DNA of 59,466 nucleotides from Streptomyces longisporoflavus (GTDB taxonomy: Bacteria; Actinomycetota; Actinomycetes; Streptomycetales; Streptomycetaceae). Where the stretch lies: contig NZ_BMTR01000034.1 in assembly GCF_014649775.1 (NCBI RefSeq), positions 1-59,466 of the forward strand. Direction: 5' to 3'. Within the stretch, counting starts at the first letter, position 1. Each line of letters opens with the position of its first letter. This document shows, piece after piece, positions 31,092-40,131 of this stretch. The position numbers and the translations under genes are program-made. Under the pieces are notes generated by a model, which saw only the letters and a list, made by a program, of their open reading frames with translations, was not told where the DNA came from and made no database searches.

Positions 31092-33464
31092 TCATGTCCG
31101 CTCCGGGCCACTGATCGCGTACAGCGTGCCGTCCGCGCACAGGTGAACCAGGCCGCCGCTCGCGGTGGCGATGTCTACGTTCGTGACGGCGTCCAGGGCC
31201 AGGGCCCACTGCGGCACACCCGTGGCCGCGGCCAGGGCGTGCAGCCCCCAGGTGGGCTCGCCCGAGCCGCCGGGTTCCGGACCGGCGACGTACAGCAGGC
31301 CGTCGGCGACAAGCGGAGTGTCCCCCAGGACGCGGACACCCTCGCGGGTCCAGCGAACCGTGCCCGATACCGCCTCATACGCTCGGACGCCGTCCGTCGT
31401 CGAGGCGAACACCAGGCCGTCCGCGGCGGTCGTGGTGATGAGCGAGCCGGCGTCCACGGAACGGGTCCAGCGGACGCGGCCGGTGGCCAGGTCGACGGCT
31501 TGGATCGCCTCCCCTTGCACGTAGTAGCGGGTCCCCTTCGCGCCGGGATGAACCTGCGGGCGCCGCGCGCCGCCCTCGATCTCCGTCTCCACTGTGCCGT
31601 TCGAAGCCCGCAGGACGATCAGCGACTCGTCCTGCGGGTAGGCGTCCGTGCCGGGTATTCCCGGGTTCGCGGAGACGGCCAGGGCGATGCGTCCGCCCGC
31701 CTGATCGGCACCGATCACCTCGCCCGCACTCCCTTCATGGAACCAGCGCGGCTTTCCCGTACGGGAGTCGAAGGCGTACGCCCGCCACTTGCGGCCCCAG
31801 GCGCTCCGGCGGGCCCGAGCGGTGCCGTACGCGGCGTAGGTCAGCAGACAGACGACCTCGTCGGCCATGATGAACTGCGCCTCGTTCCCCTCCAGTTCAC
31901 TCGGCTCGGCGTCGAACGTGGGCCGAGGGCGGTGCGGGTTTCGGGACAGCAGGCCAGAATCCCAGGCCTTGCGGCCCGTGGCCCTGTGCAGGGCCACGAG
32001 CTCGGCGTGGAAGAGCGGTTCACGCAGGACGTAGACCAGGTCACCGCGGGCGTCCACGCTCCGCAGGTCCTCAGCCGGGTACTCCCAGCGCAGGGTGCTG
32101 GTGACCGCGTCCAACCGCATGGCGGCGGCATTGTCGATGACGTACAGATCGTCGCCCTCGCGCACCATCGAGCCCCCATACGTGATTTCGCCGATGCCGG
32201 TCTTCCACCGCAGCCGTCCCCGCGGCAGTCGCCTCCGCCGCGCGTCGGACGGCTCGCCGGCGCCGCCGCCGTCTGCCTGGTTCAAAACGATCCCCGTGGC
32301 GGTGGCGACTCCCGCCGTGGCGAGCGCGGTACCGGCCCAGGCGAGCAGGCGCCGACGGGACGCGGGAGCGGGGCGGGCCGGCCGCGCACCGGACCGGGGC
32401 TCGCGCGGGGGCCGGCTGGTGGTGTCGGGTGGCAGTGCATCGGTCTTGGCGGCGGACCGTTGCGGTGGCGGTGCGTCAGTCCTGGTGGCGGGCGGTTTCA
32501 GCGGCGGAGCGTCAGCCCTGTCGGCGGGCGGCGGCGGGCTCGCCGCCGCCCTCTCCCCTTCTGCTTCCTCCGCGCCCGCGACCAGCTCCGCGACCGCGTC
32601 CTCCTGGCGGCGCACCATCCCCGACACCGGTTCCCGCTCCCACCACGGCACGTCGGCGGCCCGCGCTCCGCACCAGGTGAGGATCTCCCCGACCGGCGGC
32701 CGGTCCCCCGGTTCGCGGGCGAGGCAGCGGCCGAGGAACGTGCGCCAGGAGGAGTCCGGCAGGCCCTCCAGGTCGGGCTTGTCGTGCAGCGTGCGGTACA
32801 GAACCGCGGGCGCGCCGCCCATACCGAACGGGGCGCGGCCCGTGGCCGCCAGGGTGAGGACCGCGCCGAGGGCGAACACGTCGGCCGCGGGGCCCGGCCT
32901 ACCGTCACGGGCCAGTTGCTCCGGGGCGATGAAGCCGGGCGAGCCGATCGCCTCGTCGGCGGCGGTCAGGCTCTCTTCGGCCGCGCTCTTCGCGATGCCG
33001 AAGTCGAGGACCTTCGGGCCGTCCCGGCCGATGAGGATGTTCGACGGCTTCAGGTCACGGTGCGTGAGCCCCGCCGCGTGCACCCCGGTCAGCGCCTCCG
33101 CGAGTGCCGCGCCCAATGAGGCGAGTTCGGCGCAGCCAAGTGGCCCGTGTGCGACGACTGCCGCCGTGAGATCGGGCCCCGCGCAGAACTCCGTGGCCAG
33201 CCACGGCTCCGCGGCATCCGGGTCGGCATCGAGGACCGCCGCGGTGAAAGGCCCGACGACGGCACGCGCGGCCGCCGTCTCCCTGCGGAACCGCTCCCTG
33301 AACTCCGGCTCCGCCGCGAGGTGTTCGTGCACCGTCTTGACGGCGGCGAGCCGCCCGGACACGGAACGCGCCAGACGCACCCGCCCCATACCGCCCTCCC
33401 CGAGCGGTGCGACGATCCGATATCCGCCGATCACCACCGGCCCGCCCTGTGCGGCCTGCGCCAT
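31092..33464 (-). CDS. Ser/Thr protein kinase with C-terminal PQQ-type beta-propeller (copy 2)
   Basis: 790 residues, paralogous to the 28546-30951 gene (shared LAAVKTVHEHLA-type start and FRERFRRE block). The kinase domain (12-270) has GEGGMGRVRLA, HRDLKPSNILI, DFGIA and GSPGFIAPEQ, all intact. A proline-rich linker with three similar TDAPP/TDALPP units precedes the membrane segment RRRLLAWAGTALATAGVATA (about 378-397). The propeller contains repeats such as RWKTGIG, RWEYPAED and RWTRSVD. It likely senses an extracellular ligand. Tandem duplication and divergence is the simplest origin. Confidence 0.92.
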   Translation of the reverse strand: MAQAAQGGPVVIGGYRIVAPLGEGGMGRVRLARSVSGRLAAVKTVHEHLAAEPEFRERFRRETAAARAVVGPFTAAVLDADPDAAEPWLATEFCAGPDLTAAVVAHGPLGCAELASLGAALAEALTGVHAAGLTHRDLKPSNILIGRDGPKVLDFGIAKSAAEESLTAADEAIGSPGFIAPEQLARDGRPGPAADVFALGAVLTLAATGRAPFGMGGAPAVLYRTLHDKPDLEGLPDSSWRTFLGRCLAREPGDRPPVGEILTWCGARAADVPWWEREPVSGMVRRQEDAVAELVAGAEEAEGERAAASPPPPADRADAPPLKPPATRTDAPPPQRSAAKTDALPPDTTSRPPREPRSGARPARPAPASRRRLLAWAGTALATAGVATATGIVLNQADGGGAGEPSDARRRRLPRGRLRWKTGIGEITYGGSMVREGDDLYVIDNAAAMRLDAVTSTLRWEYPAEDLRSVDARGDLVYVLREPLFHAELVALHRATGRKAWDSGLLSRNPHRPRPTFDAEPSELEGNEAQFIMADEVVCLLTYAAYGTARARRSAWGRKWRAYAFDSRTGKPRWFHEGSAGEVIGADQAGGRIALAVSANPGIPGTDAYPQDESLIVLRASNGTVETEIEGGARRPQVHPGAKGTRYYVQGEAIQAVDLATGRVRWTRSVDAGSLITTTAADGLVFASTTDGVRAYEAVSGTVRWTREGVRVLGDTPLVADGLLYVAGPEPGGSGEPTWGLHALAAATGVPQWALALDAVTNVDIATASGGLVHLCADGTLYAISGPERT

Positions 33465-34051
33465 ACCCTGGCTTCCCCCTCCGCCCCGGCCGAACCTCCG
33501 GACCCCCGCTCCTGCGGACGATCTGTGCGACGCCTGCGGAGCATCCTATGGTTGCAGCGAAGAGCGAAGGCAATGGTGTCTTTCGCGGGCCGCGGAAACG
33601 ATTCGACGACGCGGCTACGTCCAGCCCTGACCGGGTTCGTCGGCCCACCCGGGGGTTGGTGTGATGGCTGCTTTTCCTTGCTCGGTTCGACGTGAGGCCC
33701 CTCGCGGGTTTCAGCAGGCAGGCCGCGCCCGAGGTAGCACGACGTGGGCGCCCGCGTCGCCGCTCCTGCCGCTGACGACCAGTCAGCTGTCCCGGCGGCA
33801 CCGATGGGCGACGAACCGGTCGAGGAGCTCACCGGACCACGGGGCGGAGCTGGTCGAGCTCCCGGTCTGGGCGCCGGGCAGAGGGAGAAGACCCCCACCA
33901 GCCGCCGTGAGCCCGCACGGGCAACTCCCCAAAGCTCGTGGGCCGCCAGCGCAGCATCGTGAGCGGGTGCGTGGAGACGGCGGCGGCCACGATCCGGTCG
34001 TCCAGTCGGCCCTCAGCGCCGCTGCGTCCGTATTCGGCGCCGTGCCCCTGG
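33465..34051. other. 587-bp stretch without a recognised gene
   Basis: It should contain the promoter of the kinase gene at 33464. A minus-strand segment (about 33840-34010) reads DDRIVAAAVSTHPLTMLRWR and may be a gene relic, but the frame is interrupted. No hairpin, tRNA or IS feature was identified. Confidence 0.3.
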
Positions 34052-34447
34052 TCAGCGGCGAGGGGTGTGCAACGTGTCGACGCTGATCGTCAGCAGAACG
34101 CGTTCCTGCTGTTGGCCGCCGAACTGTGGGTAGGGGCGCCCCAGATACTTGTGTGCCAGCTTGTCGATGTGCTCCTCGGCGCCCTGCGTCGTGGACGATG
34201 CGACCATGCCACGGGCTGCCCAGTAGCGGGCCGGCGCGCTCGGGTCGGCGATGGCGACGGCGACGCGTGGGTCGCGGGCGATGTTCTTCGTCTTCTGGTG
34301 CGTGGTCACCGTGTTGATGAGGATGTTGCTGCCGTCGGTGTCGACCCAGGTCTGGGTGATCTGCGGGGATCCGTCGGGCATGAGGGTGGTCAGGAAGCAG
34401 AGGGCCGGCGTGTGCAGGACATCGACCAGGTCATTCGGCAGGTTCAT
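34052..34447 (-). CDS. PPOX-class (pyridoxamine-phosphate-oxidase-like) F420/flavin-dependent protein
   Basis: 131 residues from ATG 34447. LCFLTTLMPDGSPQITQTWV, NILINTVTTHQKTKNI and DPRVAVAI are the split-barrel flavin/F420-binding fold of short PPOX proteins. Its start overlaps the TetR stop by 17 nt, so the two are co-translated. Members reduce enones or nitro groups with F420H2 or bind FMN; the cofactor cannot be fixed from sequence. The proximity of a TetR regulator and epoxide hydrolase suggests a xenobiotic response (inference). Confidence 0.85.
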   Translation of the reverse strand: MNLPNDLVDVLHTPALCFLTTLMPDGSPQITQTWVDTDGSNILINTVTTHQKTKNIARDPRVAVAIADPSAPARYWAARGMVASSTTQGAEEHIDKLAHKYLGRPYPQFGGQQQERVLLTISVDTLHTPRR

Positions 34448-35093
34448 TGGTGGCTTTCTTGTCTCGCGGTGTGGCGGGGACGCCGAAAAGGCGATCGATG
34501 AGTTCTTCGTCCGGTTGCCTGGCGGGCAGCTCGGCATGCTGGAGCCCGGCGAGTGCCACGGTCAGGGCGCGTCGCCACAGCTCTGGGTCGATGTGCCGGG
34601 CGGTATCCATCACCGCACCGACCATGAGGTGGATCGTGACCAAGTCGGCGGGCACGACCGTGGCCGGTAGCTGGCCGGCCTGGATCGCCCGCTCGAGCAG
34701 ATCCGCCGCGAGTGGCGTGATCTGAGCGCGCCCCCGGATCACGAGTTCGGACGACTGATGACCGCCGCGCAACAGCTGGCCGAGGCCACGGTTGCCTGCC
34801 TCCAGTTCGAGCTGCCGCTCCATGAACCAGGTGAGTCCGCTCCAGGGGTCGTCGGACTGGCACGCCTGCCGGGCGATCTCGACAACGGCGTCGATGTGCT
34901 CGGCGAACAAGATGTCCACGAGCTCCTGCCGATCGGGGAACCGACGGTAGACGGTGCCCATGCCGGTGCCGGCCGCGGTGGCGATCTCCTCGTACGTCAC
35001 CTCCAGGCCGTCACGCGCCATCAGTGCATGTGCTGTCTCCAGCAGGAGCCGGCGGTTGCGCTCGGCGTCGCGGCGCAGGGGGCGTTCTGTCAT
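34431..35093 (-). CDS. TetR-family transcriptional regulator
   Basis: 220 residues from ATG 35093 (GTG 35099 also possible). The HTH reads RRLLLETAHALMARDGLEVT followed by EEIATAAGTGMGTVYRRFPD, the strongest form of the TetR signature. The C-terminal domain carries the usual dimer helices. It lies divergent from the epoxide hydrolase, with a large nested inverted repeat between them, and translates into the PPOX gene. It very likely represses both promoters. Confidence 0.9.
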   Translation of the reverse strand: MTERPLRRDAERNRRLLLETAHALMARDGLEVTYEEIATAAGTGMGTVYRRFPDRQELVDILFAEHIDAVVEIARQACQSDDPWSGLTWFMERQLELEAGNRGLGQLLRGGHQSSELVIRGRAQITPLAADLLERAIQAGQLPATVVPADLVTIHLMVGAVMDTARHIDPELWRRALTVALAGLQHAELPARQPDEELIDRLFGVPATPRDKKATNEPAE

Positions 35094-35100
35094 GCGCACA

Positions 35101-35159
35101 CCGTAACAAGTGGAAAAATGCTTCTCAAGTTGAATTTCTATTCCACTTTAGCGTTACGG
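35101..35159. promoter_or_regulatory. Nested inverted repeat between divergent TetR and epoxide-hydrolase genes
   Basis: CCGTAAC (35101-35107) plus AAGTGGAA (35108-35115) are mirrored by TTCCACTT (35141-35148), four bases, and GTTACGG (35153-35159). Both arm pairs are perfect. The element begins eight bases upstream of the TetR ATG and ends 34 bp before the hydrolase ATG, so it is the obvious operator for both. Confidence 0.7.
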
Positions 35160-35192
35160 TGGAGCCCCGCCCCCCGTCCAGGGAGATGTCGC

Positions 35193-36341
35193 ATGTCACC
35201 CCAGCCCATGAGTGTCGAGCCCTTCCGCGTCGCAGTGGACGCCCGGGAACTCGACCGCCTCGTCCGCCGCCTCGCGGACACACGCTGGCCAGACCGCGAA
35301 ACCGCCCCGGACCAGGGCCCTCGGCTGGAGCAGATCCGCGCGCTGTGCGACCACTGGGCCAACGACTATGACTGGCGGCGTTGCGAGAAGGAGATCAACG
35401 ATCTCGGGTCGTTCCGTACCGGCCTCGACGGCGTCGGCGTGCACTTCCTGCACGTGCGCTCGCCCGAACCCTCGGCGCTCGGGCTCCTGCTCTGCCATGG
35501 CTGGCCCGGTTCGATCCTCGAATTCCGGCACCTGATCGGACCGTTGACCGACCCCGTCGCACACGGCGGCCGGGCCGAGGACGCCTTCCATGTCGTCATT
35601 CCCTCGATGCCCGGCTTCGGCTTCTCCGACAAGCCCACCGAGGCCGGCTGGGGAATCCCCCGGATCGCCGACGCCTGGGTCACGCTCATGGAGCGTCTGG
35701 GCTACAGCGAGTGGGTCGCACAGGGGGGCGACTGGGGATCGGCCGTCGTGGAGGCAATCAGCCGCAAGGCACCCGAGGGTTTCCTCGGCATGCACGTCAA
35801 CTTGCCGATGGTGTTCCCCACCGCCAGGGAGATCAGCGAGGCGACACCGGACGAGCAGCGCATGCTGGCCGCAGCGCAGAACTACCAGGCACGGCTGGAC
35901 GGCTATTTCAAGGAGCAGTCCACCAGGCCGCAGACCATCGGCTACTCGCTCGCCGACTCGCCTGCCGGGCTGGCCGCATGGATCTACACACTCTTCCAGG
36001 ACGTCACGGACAGCGACGCCGATCCCGAATCGGTCATCGACTGCGACGAGATTCTGGACGACATCATGATGTATTGGCTGCCCAACGCCGGTGCCTCCTC
36101 AGCACGCCTGTACTGGGAAGCACGGCAAGAGGCGCCCACCCCTTCCGAGCCGAACCAAGTGCCGGCCGGATTCAGCGTCTTCCCCCGCGAGGCCATCCAG
36201 GCTTCTCGACGGTGGATCGAACGGCGGTACGCCAACGTCCTCCACTACCGCCAGCTGGACCGCGGCGGGCATTTCGCAGCCCTGGAGCAGCCCGCGGTCC
36301 TCACTGATGAGATCCGGACGACCTTCCGCTCGCTCCGCTGA
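35193..36341 (+). CDS. Epoxide hydrolase (alpha/beta-hydrolase, EHN-domain type)
   Basis: 382 residues from ATG 35193 behind GGGAG. The N-terminal EHN domain (VDARELDRLVRRLADTRWPD) is followed by LCHGWPGSILEF (HGWP oxyanion motif), QGGDWGSAV with the nucleophile aspartate (GGDWG), and DRGGHFAALEQP with the catalytic histidine. The cap contains conserved tyrosines. It hydrates epoxides to vicinal diols. It is monocistronic and faces the TetR gene, consistent with induction by a substrate. Confidence 0.93.
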   Translation: MSPQPMSVEPFRVAVDARELDRLVRRLADTRWPDRETAPDQGPRLEQIRALCDHWANDYDWRRCEKEINDLGSFRTGLDGVGVHFLHVRSPEPSALGLLLCHGWPGSILEFRHLIGPLTDPVAHGGRAEDAFHVVIPSMPGFGFSDKPTEAGWGIPRIADAWVTLMERLGYSEWVAQGGDWGSAVVEAISRKAPEGFLGMHVNLPMVFPTAREISEATPDEQRMLAAAQNYQARLDGYFKEQSTRPQTIGYSLADSPAGLAAWIYTLFQDVTDSDADPESVIDCDEILDDIMMYWLPNAGASSARLYWEARQEAPTPSEPNQVPAGFSVFPREAIQASRRWIERRYANVLHYRQLDRGGHFAALEQPAVLTDEIRTTFRSLR

Positions 36342-36419
36342 GGCGAGCCGGGCGGACTTGAACACGGCGGCGGAAAAGGGGATGCCGCCGGCCTTGTCAC
36401 GGACCGCCGTAACCCCACA

Positions 36420-37010
36420 TCAGGCGGGCCAGCGGCCCTCGTGCGGATATGGCGTTTTCGGGACCGGGCGGCCCAGGAATGCGGCCAGACGGGCGTAGGG
36501 GTCGGGGGAGGAGGGATCGAGGATCAGCAGCGAGCCCGGACGGCCGGCGAACAGGGCGCGGACCTCGGCCAGATGACGGCGGTGGACGTGCCGGAAGCGG
36601 TCCTCGTCGAACGTGTGGCAGCCGTAGACCGCGGCCCGCAGGAAGAGCTGCAGAGAGAGGTAGCGCTCCCCGTACTCGGTCTTGCGGTGTGGTGGGCGGC
36701 TCCAGTGGCGGGCGCAGGAGCGCAGCCACAGGTCCTCGTCGCGGACGGTGAGGACGAATTTCGCGTCTGGCCACGCCCGGTCGAGCTGGGCGACGTAGGG
36801 GACGGTCGTGATGTCGGTGATCCCGTCGTGGCGGGTGAGCAGCGGGAAGCGCGCGTCACCGCGCAGCAGCGTCCGATACGTGTCCTCGTCCGCCGGGTAG
36901 TGGACGACGTTGTGCCCCAGGACGTGCAGGGCGGCGGTCAGTGACTGGGTGCCGGTGCGCGAGAGGCCGATGCCGAAGACTTTGCGGCCGGGAGGCTCCC
37001 CGGCGCTCAT
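36420..37010 (-). CDS. Sulfotransferase-family protein (3' end of RiPP-like operon)
   Basis: 196 residues. GIGLSRTGTQSLTAALHVLG is the PAPS 5'-phosphosulfate loop. PYVAQLDRAWPDAKFVLTVR matches the 3'-phosphate-binding region (VRD) of the short, single-domain sulfotransferases that modify small molecules or glycans. ATG 37010 overlaps the PhyH stop (ATGA). It is the last gene of a long coupled operon. I infer O-sulfation of a hydroxyl or sugar on the peptide product; a DUF-type P-loop kinase is a weaker alternative. Confidence 0.75.
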   Translation of the reverse strand: MSAGEPPGRKVFGIGLSRTGTQSLTAALHVLGHNVVHYPADEDTYRTLLRGDARFPLLTRHDGITDITTVPYVAQLDRAWPDAKFVLTVRDEDLWLRSCARHWSRPPHRKTEYGERYLSLQLFLRAAVYGCHTFDEDRFRHVHRRHLAEVRALFAGRPGSLLILDPSSPDPYARLAAFLGRPVPKTPYPHEGRWPA

Positions 37011-37912
37011 CGGAGGCCTCGCAGCGCGTGCCGCAGGCCGGCGGGCGTCAGCCGGGAGCGCAGCGGGGCCAGCGGGGCGAGGGGGGTGCTGAGCAGCCGC
37101 TGGTCGAGGTAGGGGACCCACCCGGTGGCCTGCCTGGGGTAGCGGGGAGGCCCGGCCGAGAAGCGTTTGGTCAGGACGAACCGGGTGGCGTCGGTGGTGT
37201 TGGGCTGCGAGGCATGCAGGTGGTCACCGGCGAACAGGAGGATGTCGCCGGGGTCGAGGGCGAGATCAACCGGGTCGCCCGTGTGCTGCCCGGGAAGCAG
37301 GGTGTGGCCGTCGTGGCGGAGGGGGCGGCGGAGGGCGTCCGGATAGAGGATCAGGCCGTTGCCGCGCTGTACGGGGGTGACGGCCATCCAGAGATTGACG
37401 GAGTTCAGGGCTGTGTTGAACCAGGAATCGACGTGGGCGTCACGAGGCGTCAGGAAGCCCTCGCGTGAGGCGAATTCGGAGGGATCGGTGACTGTACCGA
37501 GCGGCGGCATGATGCGGATGCCGAGGTGCTCGCTGAGGTAGGGGAGGGTATCGCGCGGTGTGAGGGCGGCCGTCACGTCGTGCAGCAGGCGTCGCCCCAG
37601 CGGGCGCAGCCGGGTTTCCAGGTCGGTACGGATCGCCTCGATCGCGGGGGTGTCGGCGTACCGGTGCAGCTCGTCCAGGGGCGCGTCCACGGCCGGGCTG
37701 CCCGGCAACCGGTGGGCCGCTGCCGCGCGGGCGAGCCGTTCGATGTCGGGCAGATGGCCGAGGTGACGGAGCCCACCGGCGAGGACGACGAGGTCCCCGG
37801 CGAGCACCCTCCGCAGCGCGACGGGAAACCCGGCAGGGGTGAGCTGCACCCTGTGCAGCGCGGCGGACCGGACGGGGGCGGGCCCCGGAGGGCGGGAGGA
37901 AGGCGGGTTCAC
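37007..37912 (-). CDS. Phytanoyl-CoA-dioxygenase-like (PhyH) Fe(II)/2-oxoglutarate oxygenase
   Basis: 301 residues from GTG 37912 (GTGA overlap on the epimerase stop). AHVDSWFNTALN gives H160 and D162, LHASQPNTT the distal H233, and TRFVLTKR an arginine (R244) for 2-oxoglutarate. The double-stranded beta-helix pattern LWMAVTPVQRGNGLILYP is intact. It probably hydroxylates a carbon on the peptide or attached sugar. It is embedded between epimerase and sulfotransferase genes. Confidence 0.88.
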   Translation of the reverse strand: MNPPSSRPPGPAPVRSAALHRVQLTPAGFPVALRRVLAGDLVVLAGGLRHLGHLPDIERLARAAAAHRLPGSPAVDAPLDELHRYADTPAIEAIRTDLETRLRPLGRRLLHDVTAALTPRDTLPYLSEHLGIRIMPPLGTVTDPSEFASREGFLTPRDAHVDSWFNTALNSVNLWMAVTPVQRGNGLILYPDALRRPLRHDGHTLLPGQHTGDPVDLALDPGDILLFAGDHLHASQPNTTDATRFVLTKRFSAGPPRYPRQATGWVPYLDQRLLSTPLAPLAPLRSRLTPAGLRHALRGLR

Positions 37913-38934
37913 CGGTCGTCTCCTGTCCGCGCGCGACTGCGCCTGTCCGGCGGGTATACGGGTGGTGCGCCTACCGGGACGGCGGTCCGGCCCGGCGCCG
38001 GGGCGAAGGCCGGGTCGGCCGCCCGTGCCATGGCCGCCAGACCGTCCATGAACTCGACGCGGGGTCGGAATCCGAAGGCGGCGCGGGCCCGGCCGATGTC
38101 GGCGCCGGTGTGCCGGGCATCGCCCGGGGCGGCCGGGTGACGGGACAACAGCACCGGTCCGACGAGACGTTCGAAGGCGCCGACGGCCATGTTCATGGAG
38201 ACCGGGCTGCCGCCGCCGATGTTGGCGACGCCGGTGAACGGGCTGCGGGCCGCGGCGCGCATCGCGGCCACGACATCGGAGACGTACGTGAAGTCGCGGG
38301 TCTGCCGGCCGTCGCCGTAGAGCCGGAACGCCTGCCCTCCGCTCGCCGCGGAGAGCAGGCGGGCCAGCGCCATGTCGGGCCGCTGGCGCGGCCCGTAGAC
38401 CGTGAACAGGCGCAGCGCGACCGTCGGCAGCCCGTGCACCGTGCGGTACAGCTCGCAGAGGTGCTCGCCGGCGAGCTTGGTGACTCCGTACGGGGAGACC
38501 GGCCGCGGGTGCGCGGTCTCCGGGGTGGGGCGGCCGAGCGCGTCTCCGTAGACGGAGGAGCTGGACGCGTACACGAACTTGGCGGGCGGGTGGGCGTGCG
38601 CGGCCTCCAGCAGGCGCTGTGTGGCGAGCACGTTGCGGTTGCTGTAGAGGGCGAAGTGGTCTCCCCAGGACGGCCGGACGCCCGGCTGGCCCGCCAGGTG
38701 GTACACGACGTCCGCGCCGGCGAGAAGCCCGGCCGGGTCGGTACTCAGCAGGTCCGTGTGGCGGAAGGTGAAGCGGGGGTTGTTCAGGGCGGTTTGCAGA
38801 TTGCGGCGTTTGACCGCCGGGTCGTAGTGATCGGTGAGGGAGTCGACGCCCACGACGACGTCGCCGGCCGCCAGCAGGTGCTCGCACAGATGGGATCCGA
38901 TGAAACCGGCCGCGCCGGTGACCAGCGCGCGCAT
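37909..38934 (-). CDS. NAD-dependent epimerase/dehydratase (GalE-like SDR)
   Basis: 341 residues. VTGAAGFIGSHLCEHLLAAG is the GxxGxxG NAD-binding motif, YASSSSVYGD contains the catalytic serine, and YGVTKLAGE the YxxxK pair. RLFTVYGPRQRPDMAL is the sugar-nucleotide segment seen in UDP-glucuronate/GlcNAc epimerases and decarboxylases. It likely prepares an NDP-sugar for the adjoining glycosyltransferase, with which it shares a TGATG junction. Confidence 0.92.
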   Translation of the reverse strand: MRALVTGAAGFIGSHLCEHLLAAGDVVVGVDSLTDHYDPAVKRRNLQTALNNPRFTFRHTDLLSTDPAGLLAGADVVYHLAGQPGVRPSWGDHFALYSNRNVLATQRLLEAAHAHPPAKFVYASSSSVYGDALGRPTPETAHPRPVSPYGVTKLAGEHLCELYRTVHGLPTVALRLFTVYGPRQRPDMALARLLSAASGGQAFRLYGDGRQTRDFTYVSDVVAAMRAAARSPFTGVANIGGGSPVSMNMAVGAFERLVGPVLLSRHPAAPGDARHTGADIGRARAAFGFRPRVEFMDGLAAMARAADPAFAPAPGRTAVPVGAPPVYPPDRRSRARTGDDR

Positions 38935-40094
38935 CAGCGCCTCCCCTGACGGGCGGCCGGTTCGGCGGCCGTGCGCGGCCCGGCGAACGGGGCCAGCACG
39001 CGGTCGGCGCGGTGCCGCCAGGTGTACGTGGTCAGTAACTGGCGGCGGGCTTCAGCCCCCAGAGTCGCCCGGAGGTCGGGGTCGGCGGCGAGCCGGCGGA
39101 TCGCCCGTTCCCACGCGTCGATGTCGCCGGGTGGCACGAGGAGGCAGTTGACGCCGTCGGCCATGACCTCGCGCAGCACGGGCAGGTCGGAGGCCACCAC
39201 GGGCAGCCCGTGGGACATGTACTCGAACAGCTTCATGGGCGAGACCCAGCGGCTGATGTCCCCGACGCCCTGCGCGCAGGCCACGCGCTGCTGGTAGGGG
39301 GCCAGCACGATGTCGAACGCCCGGTAGTAGGGGTGGAGTTCGGCGGGCGGATGGTGGCCGTGGAAGTACAGGTGGGGCTGGTGGGTGCGTTGTCTCCAGT
39401 GCTCCAGGTCGGCCTCGGTGCCGCCGACGACGTGGAAGTCGGCCTCCGGCATCCGGTCGGCGAGCGCCAGGATGATGTCGGTGCCGCGGCCGGGGTACAG
39501 ATGGCCGACGTAACCGATCCTGAGCGCGCCCGGCCGCCCTGGGAGATCGGCTTCCGGTCCGGGCGGGGGCGGGTCGGCGCAGTCGGACGCGGTGACCCGG
39601 GCCGGTCCGCCGGCGGCGCGGAGCGCGGGGAAGGCGCGCGCGTAGTCGTCGGCGAGCGCCTGCGAGACGAACACGACACCGCGCAAGGACCGGCTGCGCA
39701 GCAGCAGGCGTTCGACCGCCCGCTCCCGGCGGCTGTCCCACAGCAGGTGGGTTTCGTAGACGCTTGGCGCCAGGCCGCCGGCGGCCACGAGTGCGCGCAG
39801 GTCGCGGCCGTACACCGCGTCGGGCACACCGTCGCGACGGATCGCGCGGCGCACCCCCCAGGCGCGCAGCCAGGGGCCGAGCAGCGGCAGCCGGGGCATC
39901 GGGAAGGTTTGTACGGGGAAACGGTTACGGGTGCCGTAGTAGGCGTGGACGTCGTCGGAGGTCATCTCGCCGCGCAGGGCGTAGAGGCGCACGTCGTGCC
40001 CGGCGTCGGCCAGCGCGTCGCACATGCGCATGACGTGGACGCCGTTGGCGTAGACCGACGGGATGCTGCCGGAGTGCAGGTAGGCGATGCGCAT
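38934..40094 (-). CDS. Glycosyltransferase, GT4-like (GT-B fold)
   Basis: 386 residues from ATG 40094 behind GGAGG. MRIAYLHSGSIPSVYANGVH is the glycine/serine-rich acceptor-side start, IGYVGHLYPGRGTDIIL the central linker, and SPMKLFEYMSHGLPVVASDL the EX7E-type donor motif. No membrane segment is present. It should glycosylate a small molecule or peptide in the cytosol. Its place among YcaO and methyltransferase genes makes the RiPP the best candidate acceptor. Confidence 0.9.
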   Translation of the reverse strand: MRIAYLHSGSIPSVYANGVHVMRMCDALADAGHDVRLYALRGEMTSDDVHAYYGTRNRFPVQTFPMPRLPLLGPWLRAWGVRRAIRRDGVPDAVYGRDLRALVAAGGLAPSVYETHLLWDSRRERAVERLLLRSRSLRGVVFVSQALADDYARAFPALRAAGGPARVTASDCADPPPPGPEADLPGRPGALRIGYVGHLYPGRGTDIILALADRMPEADFHVVGGTEADLEHWRQRTHQPHLYFHGHHPPAELHPYYRAFDIVLAPYQQRVACAQGVGDISRWVSPMKLFEYMSHGLPVVASDLPVLREVMADGVNCLLVPPGDIDAWERAIRRLAADPDLRATLGAEARRQLLTTYTWRHRADRVLAPFAGPRTAAEPAARQGRR

Positions 40095-40131
40095 GCGACG
40101 GTCCTCCGGGCGGTGGGTGGCGGTGGCGGTG

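Noticed and set aside
33055..33801. 248-codon minus-strand frame extending across the kinase start
   Set aside because: It is out of frame with the kinase gene and antisense-like Arg/Gly-rich; the region upstream of 33464 shows no conserved motif.
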